Below, piece by piece: positions 11,684 through 22,239 of a stretch of 64,000 nt of DNA. The stretch lies in assembly GCA_003194525.1 (NCBI GenBank), contig NBIV01000228.1, forward strand, positions 62,001 through 126,000. The letters run 5' to 3'. Positions within the stretch are counted from its first letter, which is position 1. Each line of letters opens with the position of its first letter. The position numbers were made by a program, and so were the translations under genes. The notes beneath the pieces are model-generated. The model ran no database searches, was not told where the DNA came from, and saw only the letters and a program-made list of their open reading frames with translations. Origin of the DNA: Gracilariopsis chorda (Eukaryota; Rhodophyta; Florideophyceae; Gracilariales; Gracilariaceae).

Positions 11684-13960
11684 TTAGGCCAAAGGGCCAG
11701 CGAAAGAACCCACGCGCGCGCGCTTGCGAGCTGGGCTATAGGCCGACGCGGACGAGTGAGCTGGAGAATTTTCGGTGTCCGTCAGGTTCAGACCAAATCG
11801 GTTATCCAAGTTGGCCGCCACGGAAGTTGACAGAACTTTATCCTTCTCCCCCAGAATGGACGCCAATGCCTCCTTGACCTCTTGGATCCTCCCCACCAAG
11901 GACTGGTACCGTGACGCCCTACATACCCATGAATGCGCTGTACGCAACGCCTTGACGACCCCAATGGGCACGGTTATGCCTGCCAAACGGCAAACTCCGA
12001 CGAGCACATCATAGGCTCGAGTTACGGCGACAGGTATCGCTGGTGGCGGAGGCGGCACTGGCGCAGTGACTGCCAAAGAGCGGGGTGGACTAGTAACGGA
12101 CCGTTGGACCAATGGACGTCTCAGGATGCTCGAACACGGGGTGCTCTGAAGGTGGCTCCCAAGAAGAAGCAGGGACAGGCCCGGTTGGGAGACCATCGGA
12201 AGGAGGTCGCAAGCAAGCGGCATCAAACCCAATGGCCTGCGGATAATATTCCGGGATGGTCCAACGCGATACACCCACTGGGGTATCCAATAAGGTCTTT
12301 GCCTCGAAGGCCTTGCCATCGTCGCAACCCAAAGGATGCTCCGGAATCGCCCAGAACTCGTCTGCGTCGTAGTCTTACCACGAGTATCCAGGGGTCTTTG
12401 CCCAATCGATCTGCAGGACATAATCTAAACGCTCCACTGTGTGTTCCGCGCTTTACAAGGTCCGTCGGACTATGTTCTGCAACCCTAGGTCGCGAATGAA
12501 CGCGATGAGACGGGGAGGCAGGGGCACCAATCGGCCCTCACTAATCGGAATGATTTCCTCATTCCAAATACGATGGTTTGCCTCACGGACATTCGCATGC
12601 ACGCCGGTACTAGCAGTATCCGAAAATACCATGAGGCAGAATGCTGCCCATTCCACAAAGAAGACCTGCCAGGTAAGCCAAGAGAGTAACTGACGGAAAT
12701 CGCCCTGGAGTTGGGTGGTGTGGTAAGCCACAATGAACGGAGTAGGGACCATGAGGAGATTAAATACATGCCAATTGGACGCCTCAGCGCTCGGAGCGAC
12801 CTCTGGCATGGGAAGATAGACGTTGGCTCTACGGAACGGCGGCATGTCGTGGAATTCGACCTGATGCCAGCAGAAGAAGTGCTTCGAATTCATCCGGCTA
12901 CGGCCGTCGGGTTCGATCATGTCATTCCAAAAGGACCTGTTGGTAATCCATTACAGCAGATCATGAGGTGGTTTCTAGCACATCAGCCTCAAGGGTTTAT
13001 GGTTGCCAGGCGGGAACGAAGACCGGGGGTCACCGTGTAAGAGATATATGTCCGCGCGGAGCCGGTTAACCCTCCATTGGTAATCTTCTTCTTCATCGCA
13101 TCGGATGTACGGCATGTCTGGTCGGACCAAGGTACGGCAACGCGCCAGCGCTCAAATGTACGCAGGGAGATGTACCCAACGGTCGTACCAAGAGGTCTCT
13201 TGCGCATTCTTCTTTTCATGGAAATAATTCGGAATTGCCGCGAATCTACGGGCGTCCAAATATTGGTCCTGGTAACGGATGAATTCCTCGACTGAACTGG
13301 GCAAATGGTTATTCCTTATGGCCATCGGATTGCGCCCCAGAGAATGATCATACCTCTCCCCAGGATGGGCGTACGCGCTGCTAGCGGGGACTAAAGCCAT
13401 TTGAGAGGATTCAGCAGTGATAGCCGACCATGGGATGCGTTCAATGTCGTCGCACAGCGGGCGAGGACCCCAAGGGGTTAAGTACGAATCCATTCCGAAG
13501 GACATGCCGATTGGAGTAATCGCCAAGCAGAATGGCCAAGAGTCGTAGTGGGAGGTTTCCGGGTGCACTGTAACTGGGGACCAACGGACTCCGCGCGCAA
13601 TCGCCGCGGTGGTAGAAGTGACGACCCGAAAAAAAGCGGAAAGAACGAAGTGGTTGCGAACGGGCAGTAGCAACACCCCGGTTGTAGACGTGGGCGCCGA
13701 ATGGATTCATAAGTGATGCACTCATCTGCGTGGCCACTGGCATTTGATACGGAACAGGAACGCGGGCACGACCAATTGGCGATCTATGTCCCCTCCCAGC
13801 CCTTACTAAGGCCTAGTAGGTGGGGTGCTAAACCAGTCAATCGACCATTGGGATCGCGATTAGCACTAGTGCAGCTACCCCTGCAGACTTTTAACCAGGA
13901 GTACACGGAAATGGGCGTCAAAGAAGAGGTGGCCGACGATGAATTCTGCTGAGGCGGGAG
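11684..13960 (-). pseudogene. gypsy-1 antisense accessory ORF (broken)
   Basis: Three minus-strand frames in tandem (about 13676-13152, 12920-12453, 12421-11684) are collinear with the intact antisense protein of gypsy-2 (38083-39912). N-terminal pair: LTPWGPRPLCDD against LAPWFHPTAVFND, preceded in both by a Trp-Pro/Tyr-rich segment. Middle: VYLPMPEV against YVPIPPWW, then WQVFFVEWA against WSVVVTEWA. C-terminal: LPPRLIAFIRDLGL against ADEVAALLDFIDQVDW. It lies between the chromodomain and the 3' LTR, running opposite to gag-pol. Function unknown. It has no signal peptide, no envelope-like transmembrane helix and no recognised domain. At least two frameshifts interrupt it. Confidence 0.65.
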
Positions 13961-13965
13961 AAACT

Positions 13966-13978
13966 AAGGAGGGGAATA
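13966..13978 (+). other. gypsy-1 polypurine tract
   Basis: AAGGAGGGGAATA directly abuts the 3' LTR start at 13979, where plus-strand DNA synthesis would be primed. Gypsy-2 has the closely similar AGGAGGGGGATA at the same place. Confidence 0.75.
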
Positions 13979-14507
13979 TGTAGCACAATAGCCCTAAGCT
14001 CAGAGGGTTGGCAAGCTGGAGTGCCAAAGAGGTGGACGAAGGACCGGAGCGCTACTGGCTCGTGTCAATATTAGCCACGTGGGTCGGAGATGATTGTGAT
14101 CTCAAATGTGACCTGCGGTGGACCTAGCACTGCAGCACAGTGCACGGTAGAATAGTGTAGTATTTTTTTTAATTTTTTAGTAGTAGTTACCGGTGGTCTA
14201 GAGCGCCTCGCCAACTATATTAGTTGGCTCGAGTGCAGCGGGCAACTGAAGAGTAAAGGCAAGCACCACCTCCGTCCTCTAGTCCTTCCAAGCTTCCAGC
14301 AGACACAGGCTTCCAAGCCATCGTTACGAGTGCGCCCGACCTGTGGGGACCTCAAATAACGCTCGCCCATTGCACCTGCACGTCAGAAGGTGCGTAGGAC
14401 ACAATCAGACCCCAGTGGACTGTAACCCTAGTGGCTGGTACTCTGTTACCGCTACCCCTAGTAGGTACTACTTCCCCACATGGCCTTTGGACTAGTATTC
14501 TACTACA
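13979..14507 (+). repeat. gypsy-1 3' LTR
   Basis: 529 bp starting TGTAGCACAATAG and ending CTACTACA, the partner of 3148-3677. Confidence 0.88.
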
Positions 14508-16688
14508 TTTGGGGAGAATTTCTGGAGGACTTATACTTATTTAATTCCCGTAAAACGTCCAGTGGAATGGAAGGGGCTTCATTTCTGCCTTCCTGTCGAT
14601 GAGCCACCAAGTTTTTCTTCCAACGAGAGCATGGTATTCCCTGTTTATTGCTTCTGGCCACTCGGGAATATGTCTTGCTTCCTCGAAGCTACTCGGTACC
14701 TTAAGCGAGTCATTTCCATCTTTCGAGCGAGATTGTGCAACTAAGCACTACAAAAGAGTGGCTTCATAGTACTCCTCTTCTTCTTCATCGAGTCGCTGCT
14801 CAGCTTCTGTATGGCCCAAGGACGAGAGGTCAAGTAGCCTGTTGATGGATGGTGTGTAGTCCTTTCATACCTTGAAGTCTTTTTGCCTGACCATGATCCC
14901 CTTCTCTGTGGAATGGATGTAAACTCTGTATAGCTCTGGAGTGCTTTGCATTCCGTCGATGTGTCCCTTCAAAGATCGTGGCAGTAACTTCTTGTTCGGT
15001 GCAGTATCAGAACGATAGATATACGCATGAACTTCTTGTCTAAACTTAAGTAGAGTGGAGAACTCGGGCTTTTTACCAAACCATTCCGTGCAAGGGACCC
15101 TCATACAGATTCTGGAGTTTGATAGGCGGTTCCGTATCCAATGTTCATGGGATATGGCTTCTTTCCAAAGCTGTAGAGGTAGTTTGGATGCGTAGAGAAA
15201 TGTGCGAGCCGTCTTTCACATATCTTGGATAATTTTCTCAGCAGCGCCGTTGGACTCGTGTGCATAAGGTGGTGTGTATTCAAGAATTATTCTGTTGTCT
15301 AATGCATAAGTGACGAACTCATTCGCTTTATTCTCGCCCACTCAGTCAAGTCAAACGCGGTATAGACGGTTCCTTTGTTGTTCATATTCAGCGAGGGCCT
15401 TGTACCACTTTATGGAGACGAAAAAGTGTGATTTAGTCAATAGGAAGTAAATTGACAATGCTTTTGTGGCGTCACCAAGGAGTATCTGCATGTTATTTGA
15501 TCCTTGTAATGACGGTGGGGTGATGGGACCAGTTAGGCCTATATGCGTGAGCTCCAGTGGGGATGTCGCTAAGGATGAGGATCGTTGTAGTGGAGCTCGT
15601 CTCGATCCTGCTTCTAAGCATGGTTTGCAATGGATGTTTTGAACATCGGATTGCGACAGATCGGGTACACCGTTGGACTGGTGGACGGTAGATAGTAGTC
15701 GGTCTTTTACAGGATGTCCTAGTTATTCGCGAGTCTTTTGCTGTATCTCCAGGTGCTTTAAAACTGGCCTGAGCGCGAAGCGGAGGGATAGGGTTTGGTA
15801 GTGGATAAAGTCCGTTCTTTGCTGTGCATTTGTGAATCAGTGCTCGGTTGCGAGAATCCTTTATGGTGAACCCATTAAAGTTATTATAACTGTTGAATGT
15901 GAAAGTAGCATAATCTCTAAGTACTAATAGAGAGAGGAGATTGAAATCATATGAGGGAGTATGTTTTGCAGGTAAATAGATTCCATCTCCCAAAGGCAGC
16001 ATGATCGTTCCTGTCACTTTTATCTCAGACTCTCTGTCGCGTTTAATCACTTTTTGATTGTCCATGGCTCTATAATCCCATACAAGGGCTCTATCATTAA
16101 CGAAAACATGACTGGTGCCACATTCCAGCCCTGTAACTGCCTCATGTTTGTGAACAAATCGTTTTGCCTGTGTTATAGCAACAAGCCCACGAGGCTTGGT
16201 GTTCTGTCTATCGGGGTTGGGTTTGCTGGAGTTTCTTCCGTTGGAGTCCCAATCCTTTGATCAGAAGTTTTTATTAGGCAATCGGTTTGAAGATCGTTTC
16301 CGGTAATCCTCGTTTGGTTTGGATTGATTTCTCCAACGATACTCGGATCGAATATGGCCTAGTCTTCCACAATGACAGCATCGCACCGTTGTGGAACTCC
16401 TACGTGGCTTTATGATTGTGGTTTTGGACTTCCGCGCGGCCGTATGGGGATATTGGGAACCACTTTGAATACCAGCGCTTTTGATGGTACTAGTGGAATC
16501 ACGGTGTTTTAGGCGATCCCTTTCAGATCTTATCAACGAGACCACCTGGTCGTGTTCCATGTTATTGGCATCTGCGAGTAATTTGATCGCCATTAATGAG
16601 TCTGATAATGTTCTCAATAAACAAGCTGTTCGCTCCTTGACGGTTAATGGATCTCCGAGACAAGTAAGTTCAAGGAGAATAGTTTCCA
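14508..16688 (-). pseudogene. Copia gag C-terminus, protease/pre-integrase and integrase (broken)
   Basis: Read on the minus strand: 16688-16261 is the end of gag (LELTCLGDPLTVKERTACLL, then a knuckle CCHCGRLGHIRSEY whose last Cys is Tyr). 16065-15493 covers protease and the GAG-pre-integrase region (HKCTAKNGLYPLP in one frame, SNGVPDLSQSDVQNIHC in another). 15490-14865 has integrase landmarks such as THIGLTGPITPS, EYTPPYAHESNGAAEKI and RVPCTEWFGKKPE. Many frameshifts and stops are present. The RT half lies on the far side of gypsy-1, at 3147 and below. Confidence 0.75.
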
Positions 16689-16693
16689 TATTG

Positions 16694-17628
16694 TAGTACA
16701 AAACCCGAAGCTTGGGTACCACACTCAAGGTGGCCGGGGCCTTGCTCCCTACGGAGGCAGACCCAGTAACAGAGCCTTCTGTATGCCTGAAATACAGGCA
16801 TAACTCCGTAGATATTTCGGATTGACCATAGAATTGGATAAAGAAAGGTGAACCGGAGCAAGAAAGACGGTAAAACCAGAGAACGGTGTGCCACGTGATG
16901 CGGCGGTTTACAATATTCCCAGTCAGGGTGCCTTCCGAGGACGGGGAAAAACCACCCGATGGGTAATGCGGTAAGCAAAAACAGACGCGACGAAGGTTGC
17001 ACATGCACGAGATGTAGCGGACGAATTACCCAATACCGGGGCGACACCAGTATCACACGGTAGATAATGTCACACGACAATTATAAAACAGAGTATCTTT
17101 AGGTTTACCTAGCCGGTGAATTGAGAGAACCAAATGCGGTGACCCTCCGCGAAGATTAATACACCGCGCAACGACGTCACAATCCAGAGCCAGATACCTC
17201 AGGTCAAACTGAACTGTTATAAATGACCAAAGTCTCGGGTTCACTTCACTTAGTGCTCACGACGACGAAGTCGCGCTCACCTAAGTAGGTACACTACCAT
17301 AATAAATTATAATAAATAACTGCAATAGTGCACACCTCCGGTACACACACGTCGCCAAGAAAGTGTCAGGGACCCTGAGGGGTCACCCCAAGTAAAATAT
17401 AACACTACAGCATGGTGCTGTCACACACGCGCACACGCTTCCACGCGCCCACTCCTCCTGCAATCCATTCTAGATTCACACCGTCCTAGGTGAAACTTCA
17501 CGCAATATACCATCCCATTAGCATCACCATGTACGGTTCCAACTCATATACGGTAGAGCCGTCATGGTAACCGCGTCGCACTCCTATGAGTATCATCGCG
17601 ATTTGCACGCATTTCGCGTTGCACCACA
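16694..17628 (-). repeat. Solo LTR (family X) inserted in copia gag
   Basis: 935 bp, on the minus strand TGTGGTGCAACG...TTTTGTACTACA, bounded by CATAT at 16689-16693 and 17629-17633. It separates gag residues ending near HDMC from those resuming at ETILLELTCL. Layout and short blocks (TATTTATTATAA, CGACTTCGTCGT, ACTACA end) resemble the 903-bp LTR of gypsy-2, so it probably came from the same chromodomain gypsy group. Frames within it are spurious. Confidence 0.78.
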
Positions 17629-17633
17629 CATAT

Positions 17634-18039
17634 CATGGAGATGTTCGAGAATGTTCCCGTCATCCTTGAACACAAGATTTTTGAGACGTTGTCGAAGATT
17701 CATCTCCGTGAGAATGTTGTCCTTTTTGTAAGTAGATTCAAACTTGGTCCAAACGTCTAATGTGCAACATTGTGGTCTTTTAAGAAGCTCTGACAAGGCA
17801 ACAATTGGCTGAGTACCAAGATTCTGCACAATATGTGTTCGTGCTTTTCTATCCGCGTCATCCCATCGGCGGCAAGCTTGGGCAGAGCTCTCACTTTCCA
17901 GTGGGCGGGCATCCGTTAATACATTGGGAACTCGGTCAGCATTCAATATGTCTCGAACATATATTCTCCATCTGTAATAGTCCGCAGATCCTTGAAGGCG
18001 TGGAATTGTTCTCTTGCCTTCTTCTCTACTTCCACTCAT
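17634..18039 (-). pseudogene. Copia gag, N-terminal part
   Basis: Starts at an ATG (18039) and reads RLQGSADYYRWRIYVRDIL, ...ESTYKKDNILTEMNLRQRLK, typical of copia Gag (UBN2/Retrotran_gag type). The frame is cut off at the family-X LTR. The rest of gag continues from 16688 downward. This would have been the particle-forming capsid protein. Confidence 0.75.
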
Positions 18040-18673
18040 CCGTTTGGTTTAATGTTGAAAGAAGCGTGACCTCTGGTTCGTGAGGTTTCTTTAGATAGTC
18101 TGCTTGACCTCTAGCTAGCGAGGTTCCATTTTGGAGTTTTCATTTTTTCGGGCACACTGACAGGAGAAACTACCTCTACTACCCTAGAGGTTTGACCTCT
18201 GCACCCCAATTACTCTCTTCCGGTGAGTCATGACTTTCTGCTCCCTGCCGAGCTCTGTGCAAACAAGAGCGAGATGAGTTTAGTCTCTACGGAACGTCCG
18301 ACGGAGGTCACTAACTGAAGATGAGTTTTCACCAGTTGACTCCTTCTAGTTCCTGGCAAGACTCGAGCGCGGCGTTTTTGGTTAGTGAAGAAAAAGGCTT
18401 ATAGAGCAGCTCGGGCCGAACGACGACACATCATGTCACCAAAGACACACAGAGCACATCCTAGCTGAGCCGGTTATCCATTGTGATATCAAATCCTAAG
18501 GATTACTTCAATTGCCGAATTGATTCCTGTCCCAGGTATTTGGCTTGCAAGTTGTTCAGCTTTAGGTTTAAAGTGGTGGTTGAATTTCCAAAGTACAATG
18601 AAAAGTTTTAAAGCTGAGTAGTAACGACCAAGTAGAGCCTGTAAGCTTGGAGTCCGAAAATGACTTCCACGGT
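18040..18673 (-). other. Copia leader between piggyBac and gag
   Basis: No coding frame. It holds three short inverted motifs built on GACCTCT/AGAGGT (about 18068-18095, 18105-18118, 18176-18200), half-sites resembling the palindrome near the piggyBac ends. Otherwise I see nothing in it. Confidence 0.4.
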
Positions 18674-18721
18674 CTCTAGTGTCTATCGGACCGGTGCGCT
18701 GACCTCATATGAGGTCAGCGC
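18674..18721 (+). repeat. piggyBac left terminal inverted repeat with subterminal palindrome
   Basis: 14-bp terminal repeat, then a 26-bp perfect palindrome at 18696-18721 centred on CATATG. The right-end copy retains only the 16-bp core plus ACC/GGT contacts. Paired subterminal palindromes suggest transposase-binding sites; this is an inference. Confidence 0.6.
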
Positions 18722-18837
18722 AACGGCACGCAAAATTAAAAAAAAATTGAAATCTGATCCGCATGGCCCCACATTTCAAAATTTGAACTTGAAACATGGC
18801 CTACCGGGTGGTCTTTCAACTATAAGTACTTGTAGAA

Positions 18838-18925
18838 GACGACCACTGAGCCATAACAGCAGCTCAGTGGTCGTCAGGTCACATGCGAGCAGCAAAACAT
18901 GAGTTCGAACCTCGCTGAGTTTCAT
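18838..18925 (+). other. tRNA-like segment with 14-bp inverted repeat
   Basis: Arms 18838-18851 and 18862-18875 are perfectly complementary (14 bp, 10-nt loop). From 18861 the sequence reads AGCTCAGTGGTCG (A-box-like) and, 40 nt on, GAGTTCGAACCTC (B-box-like), the spacing of a Pol III internal promoter. The D-arm and acceptor do not fold as a working tRNA, so this is more likely a tRNA-derived SINE head or pseudogene. It lies in the 3' untranslated part of the piggyBac element. Confidence 0.3.
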
Positions 18926-19198
18926 AAAACTCCAAAACTCCTTCGGGAGCTCGACTAATTCTAAATATCTTTAAACTCTCAGAACGTTTATAACACCCAC
19001 TTGAACAGCAGAAAGAATACGGTGACATCTGTTAAAGGGGCAGTTTCGTAATAGAGTTTAAATAATCTAGCAAGTCTAAATAACGCGGATTGAATTAGTA
19101 GGGGGCTAAAGGTAAAATGAACTTATTGTAAACTTTTGCATTCAAACATAGATTTTTAATATAAAAAACAAAGGTTGACAAGGTTGTGGACATCTTCA

Positions 19199-21301
19199 TC
19201 AGCTTCTGAACTTCATTATACCGTCACACTTTTCAATGTGTTTCATAAAACAATCTCTATTAGTACCAGTGTGACATAAAAACACTTCTTTTTCCTTTCT
19301 GATATAGCACCCAGAACTTAAAAACTTGGACTTTGTATTACATTTGCAGAACTCGCATCGTCCTTGATATAAAGCTTTTGTAATCTTGCCATCCTTGTTT
19401 TTTCTTCTTCTATTCGTCTGCATTAAATGCAAGCCAGTGGCGGCAAACATTGGCTTCTCATGAACATTTTCACATTCTTCCTCATCTCTACTCATTAGAC
19501 CTGTGGTATCCCATGTATTCTCAATTAGTTCATCAGCCAATTGGCAATAGAAGTGGTGCGGACTTTTCAAGTTTCGGGTTCCATTTGCGGCTTTGTACAA
19601 CTTCCAGGCGTCCACAATACAAATCGATAAAAGAGAGCAGTTCACTCGAAATGACCACTCTTTCACTTCAATTTTCTTCTCCAGATTCAGATCATCTTGT
19701 ATGCATCTGTTATGGCGATCGACCATTGAACAGTTTTTGTAATACTCTTCACACACTTCGGGAATTGCAACCTCCATTTCCACTTTCTTAGAAATATTTC
19801 CCTCCCGTCTCCATCTTTCTCGAATAATAGGACAGCCAGGACTAACCGTGCCAGAGGTTGATACGAAATACCTTCTTTCTCTGTCCATCCACATTACAGC
19901 CATTATATCATTATTGATAATGCTTCCTTTCGATAGCATAGATACAAAATCTCCCCTGTCTGATAAAGTAGTTTCGGAGAGATATGTCATCGGATATTCA
20001 CGAGTAGCATTTTTGACAACTCCAGTAAACCTTAAACCTTTTTCTAGTAATGCTTTCGCTGTACTGACAGACGCAAAAAAGGAATCCGCACATACCAACC
20101 GTCCTGATCCAAACCATGGTTGCACTAAGCGAAGTAAGACTGCCGTTCCATGGGCGTTATCAGAATCAAAAACTTGTTCCGGAATATTTGCACCCATATT
20201 GAGCTCAATGTTCAGCATTATGCCACTTCGTGCACAACATACGGCCTTCATTTCAAGACCATTTTCCGGCTTTCTGTCTAATGCCGTATAGTGCGGAAGC
20301 CCGACATCAATCCAATTACCGCCCAATCCGTACCATCGTGACATTCCTTCGTCAACACATAAGGCATGTGATGGCGTGACAAAAGACCGACGATGGTCAT
20401 TGATTGCCTTCACAAAATCTGTTACGAAGGACCAACGCGCGATTCCCTGCTCTTCAGTCACACCATTTCCGCTGAAGCATATTGAACTTCTAAGCATTTC
20501 AAATCTGTTCCGTGACATGGCAAGACCAATATTTGGCTGAGTAATAAACTTAGAAAAAGGCTCGAGGCTCCAAAGATCCCGTCTGTTAGAGAACTCAATG
20601 CGAGTCATGAGGATAAGAATTCCAAAGAACTTGAGCAATTCTCCCCCTGAAGTCCTCCGAACGTCTTTGCTTTCTAACCGAACATTTGTTCTGTTCACTA
20701 TGAACTGCAAATGCTGCATATGGAACATCCAAAGAAAGAAATCTAATGCACTCATGTTTGGAGGAACGTGACGCGGTGAGATAGAATCTCCAGCTGGGCC
20801 AACCACTTTCCACTGATGCATTTGCATACAACCATTCAGAGGACTCAACGTCGTACAGGTTTCCCACACACGACCCTGAATCACAGTTGATTGGACAGGT
20901 GCATTTTCGCTTAATAAACTTGTTTGCGGCTGCAAAACTTGCATCTGAGATGGTGTGACAAGAGCATCTTCCTCGATATTTTGCGTATTAATGGGTTCAA
21001 CCTCGGTAATAGGCTCTTCTGCAGCATTCACGGCTTCGTCAACACCGGTACCTAGCTTGACACTAGATAGAGGTAGAGTTACTTCTTTTTCTCGGTTCGG
21101 TAGACGAAACTTCACAGTCAGAAAAGTGAGATTTCGATTGTTGATCTTACGTATGTCAACATTGAGGACAGAACCGTGTACCGTTGTTGACTTCCATAGA
21201 GATCCGTAATAACGTTTGCATTCAGCGTCATTTGTAACCAGACGAGCACGACTGTTGACAGTTGTTCCAACAGTTCTGCGAAGATCTGTGGACGGGGCCA
21301 T
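19199..21301 (-). CDS. piggyBac transposase (DDE_Tnp_1_7)
   Basis: 700 codons from an ATG at 21301, uninterrupted. Cut-and-paste transposase: it would cleave the element ends and reinsert it. Residues about 185-560 form the DDE_Tnp_1_7 catalytic domain. Candidate catalytic Asp residues are D317 (CVDEGMSRWYG), D406 (VCADSFFASV) and D528 (MVDRHNRC), in the order and spacing of piggyBac. A C-terminal Cys/His-rich segment (about 640-695; CEFCKC, SGC, LCHTGTNRDC, IEKC) matches the family's zinc-binding DNA-recognition tail. The N-terminal 180 residues are not assigned. Length is normal for PGBD-type proteins. With no stops, this is the least damaged gene in the copia nest and may have been active recently. 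Confidence 0.9.
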   Translation of the reverse strand: MAPSTDLRRTVGTTVNSRARLVTNDAECKRYYGSLWKSTTVHGSVLNVDIRKINNRNLTFLTVKFRLPNREKEVTLPLSSVKLGTGVDEAVNAAEEPITEVEPINTQNIEEDALVTPSQMQVLQPQTSLLSENAPVQSTVIQGRVWETCTTLSPLNGCMQMHQWKVVGPAGDSISPRHVPPNMSALDFFLWMFHMQHLQFIVNRTNVRLESKDVRRTSGGELLKFFGILILMTRIEFSNRRDLWSLEPFSKFITQPNIGLAMSRNRFEMLRSSICFSGNGVTEEQGIARWSFVTDFVKAINDHRRSFVTPSHALCVDEGMSRWYGLGGNWIDVGLPHYTALDRKPENGLEMKAVCCARSGIMLNIELNMGANIPEQVFDSDNAHGTAVLLRLVQPWFGSGRLVCADSFFASVSTAKALLEKGLRFTGVVKNATREYPMTYLSETTLSDRGDFVSMLSKGSIINNDIMAVMWMDRERRYFVSTSGTVSPGCPIIRERWRREGNISKKVEMEVAIPEVCEEYYKNCSMVDRHNRCIQDDLNLEKKIEVKEWSFRVNCSLLSICIVDAWKLYKAANGTRNLKSPHHFYCQLADELIENTWDTTGLMSRDEEECENVHEKPMFAATGLHLMQTNRRRKNKDGKITKALYQGRCEFCKCNTKSKFLSSGCYIRKEKEVFLCHTGTNRDCFMKHIEKCDGIMKFRS

Positions 21302-21473
21302 TGTGTACGAATGTTGTTGACGATAGTGCTTGATGTGACAGCTACGACTGTTGGTGATGTGTTGTGGACATGGTTCAGCGCTGCCGGCGTAGAAGACATG
21401 ATGAGAAGGTCAAAGCGAAAAAGTTTTTGGAAAAGTTTTAAGGTTTTGATAAAGTTCTAGAGTAATTAAGATT

Positions 21474-21511
21474 GACCTCATATGAGGTCGCTGGTCAGAT
21501 AGACACTAGAG
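21474..21511 (+). repeat. piggyBac right terminal inverted repeat
   Basis: Palindrome 21474-21489 followed by the complement of CTCTAGTGTCTATC ending at 21511. 21302-21473 between it and the transposase ATG is the element's 5' untranslated region. Confidence 0.6.
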
Positions 21512-21687
21512 GGGTTGCATAAATGAGGGGTGTGTTGCGGAGCTTCGATGAGAAAAGTAATACGTTGTTGATGTCGGCAGAGAAGGCTTTAGAGTGGTGG
21601 TCGGGGGCTGAGGGGGGAAGGGGGCACTGACGTGGAAGGAGGGATAGTTCAGGGTTGTGGTCGAGGAATAGGTGAGCGATGCGACCA

Positions 21688-21869
21688 TGAGACGAAGTGT
21701 GTGGCCAGCAGAGAGCAGAAGTTGCGCTCGCTGGCCGCTACTTTCTAGAACCTATATTCCAATTATTTGTACGCCTCATAGAAGGAGAGTACCGAATGCA
21801 ATCTCAATTCGGAGGTGCATTGTAATTTAGAGAGTTACAATTCAACTCTCTCTAATTCTACCTCTTACA
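21688..21869 (-). repeat. Copia 5' LTR
   Basis: 182 bp, partner of 1322-1503. On the minus strand it ends ...CGTCTCA and is followed at once by TGGTCGCATCGC, a plausible tRNA primer-binding site. The right flank GCTGT (21870-21874) matches the left flank of the 3' LTR. Confidence 0.85.
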
Positions 21870-22239
21870 GCTGTGGGGTCCGTTAGAATCGACCCCATCT
21901 CTCTACTCAAACTGGACATCGTCTTGAACACATACAGATTAAGCTTGGCGTGGTAATTCTACAAATGGGGTAATTTTACAAAAAGCTGGAGCCACACGTT
22001 GTCAAGTTCTTACCTCTATAGTTAGGGTAGGCATGATGTTGAAACTGCTTCCCCCGTCCCAGCAATCCTAGTAACGATTCCACGCATAATTCGAGCATTC
22101 CGCACCATACCAAAGTCTATGCAGCAACAAACAGTGCAACACAAAACACGTAGGGCCAAAGAAAGGAAGAACAGACCGCTCACCAACACGCTTTGAAGTT
22201 TTTGAAGCAGAAAAACAAAGTTACCAGCATAGTTACGCC

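Larger units (their letters stand above)
3148..14507 (+). mobile_element. Ty3/gypsy chromodomain retrotransposon gypsy-1 (nested in copia RT)
   Basis: 11.36 kb between two 530-bp LTRs. The 5-bp flanks TTTAG (3143-3147) and TTTGG (14508-14512) are a near-perfect target duplication. Order: 5' LTR, primer-binding site, gag, protease, RT, RNase H, integrase, chromodomain, an antisense reading frame, polypurine tract, 3' LTR. Dropping the element and one duplication joins the copia RT frame as ...EILP-KVRCVV..., which confirms both the boundaries and the insertion into copia. Coding regions carry stops, frameshifts and a deletion in RT. A solo LTR sits inside gag at 5627-6314. Confidence 0.9.
18674..21511 (-). 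mobile_element. piggyBac transposon
   Basis: 2.84 kb bounded by inverted CTCTAGTGTCTATC (18674-18687) and its complement (ending 21511). Each end also has, about 12-25 bp inside, the perfect palindrome GACCTCATATGAGGTC (18701-18716 and 21474-21489). It encloses a complete piggyBac transposase gene and sits in the copia leader. The expected TTAA duplication is not visible at these ends, so the exact termini are uncertain. Confidence 0.7.
1322..21869 (-). mobile_element. Ty1/copia retrotransposon, full span including nested insertions
   Basis: Both ends are exact. The 182-bp LTRs at 1322-1503 and 21688-21869 start TG and end CA on either strand, and the element is flanked by the same 5 bp, GCTGT, at 1317-1321 and 21870-21874. 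On the minus strand the order is 5' LTR, leader, gag, zinc knuckle, protease/integrase, RT, RNase H, 3' LTR, as in copia. A TGGTCGCATCG primer-binding-like sequence follows the 5' LTR directly (21687 downwards). Removing the nested gypsy-1, solo LTR and piggyBac leaves about 5.4 kb, a normal copia length. All coding parts contain stops or frameshifts, so the copy is inactive. Confidence 0.9.
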
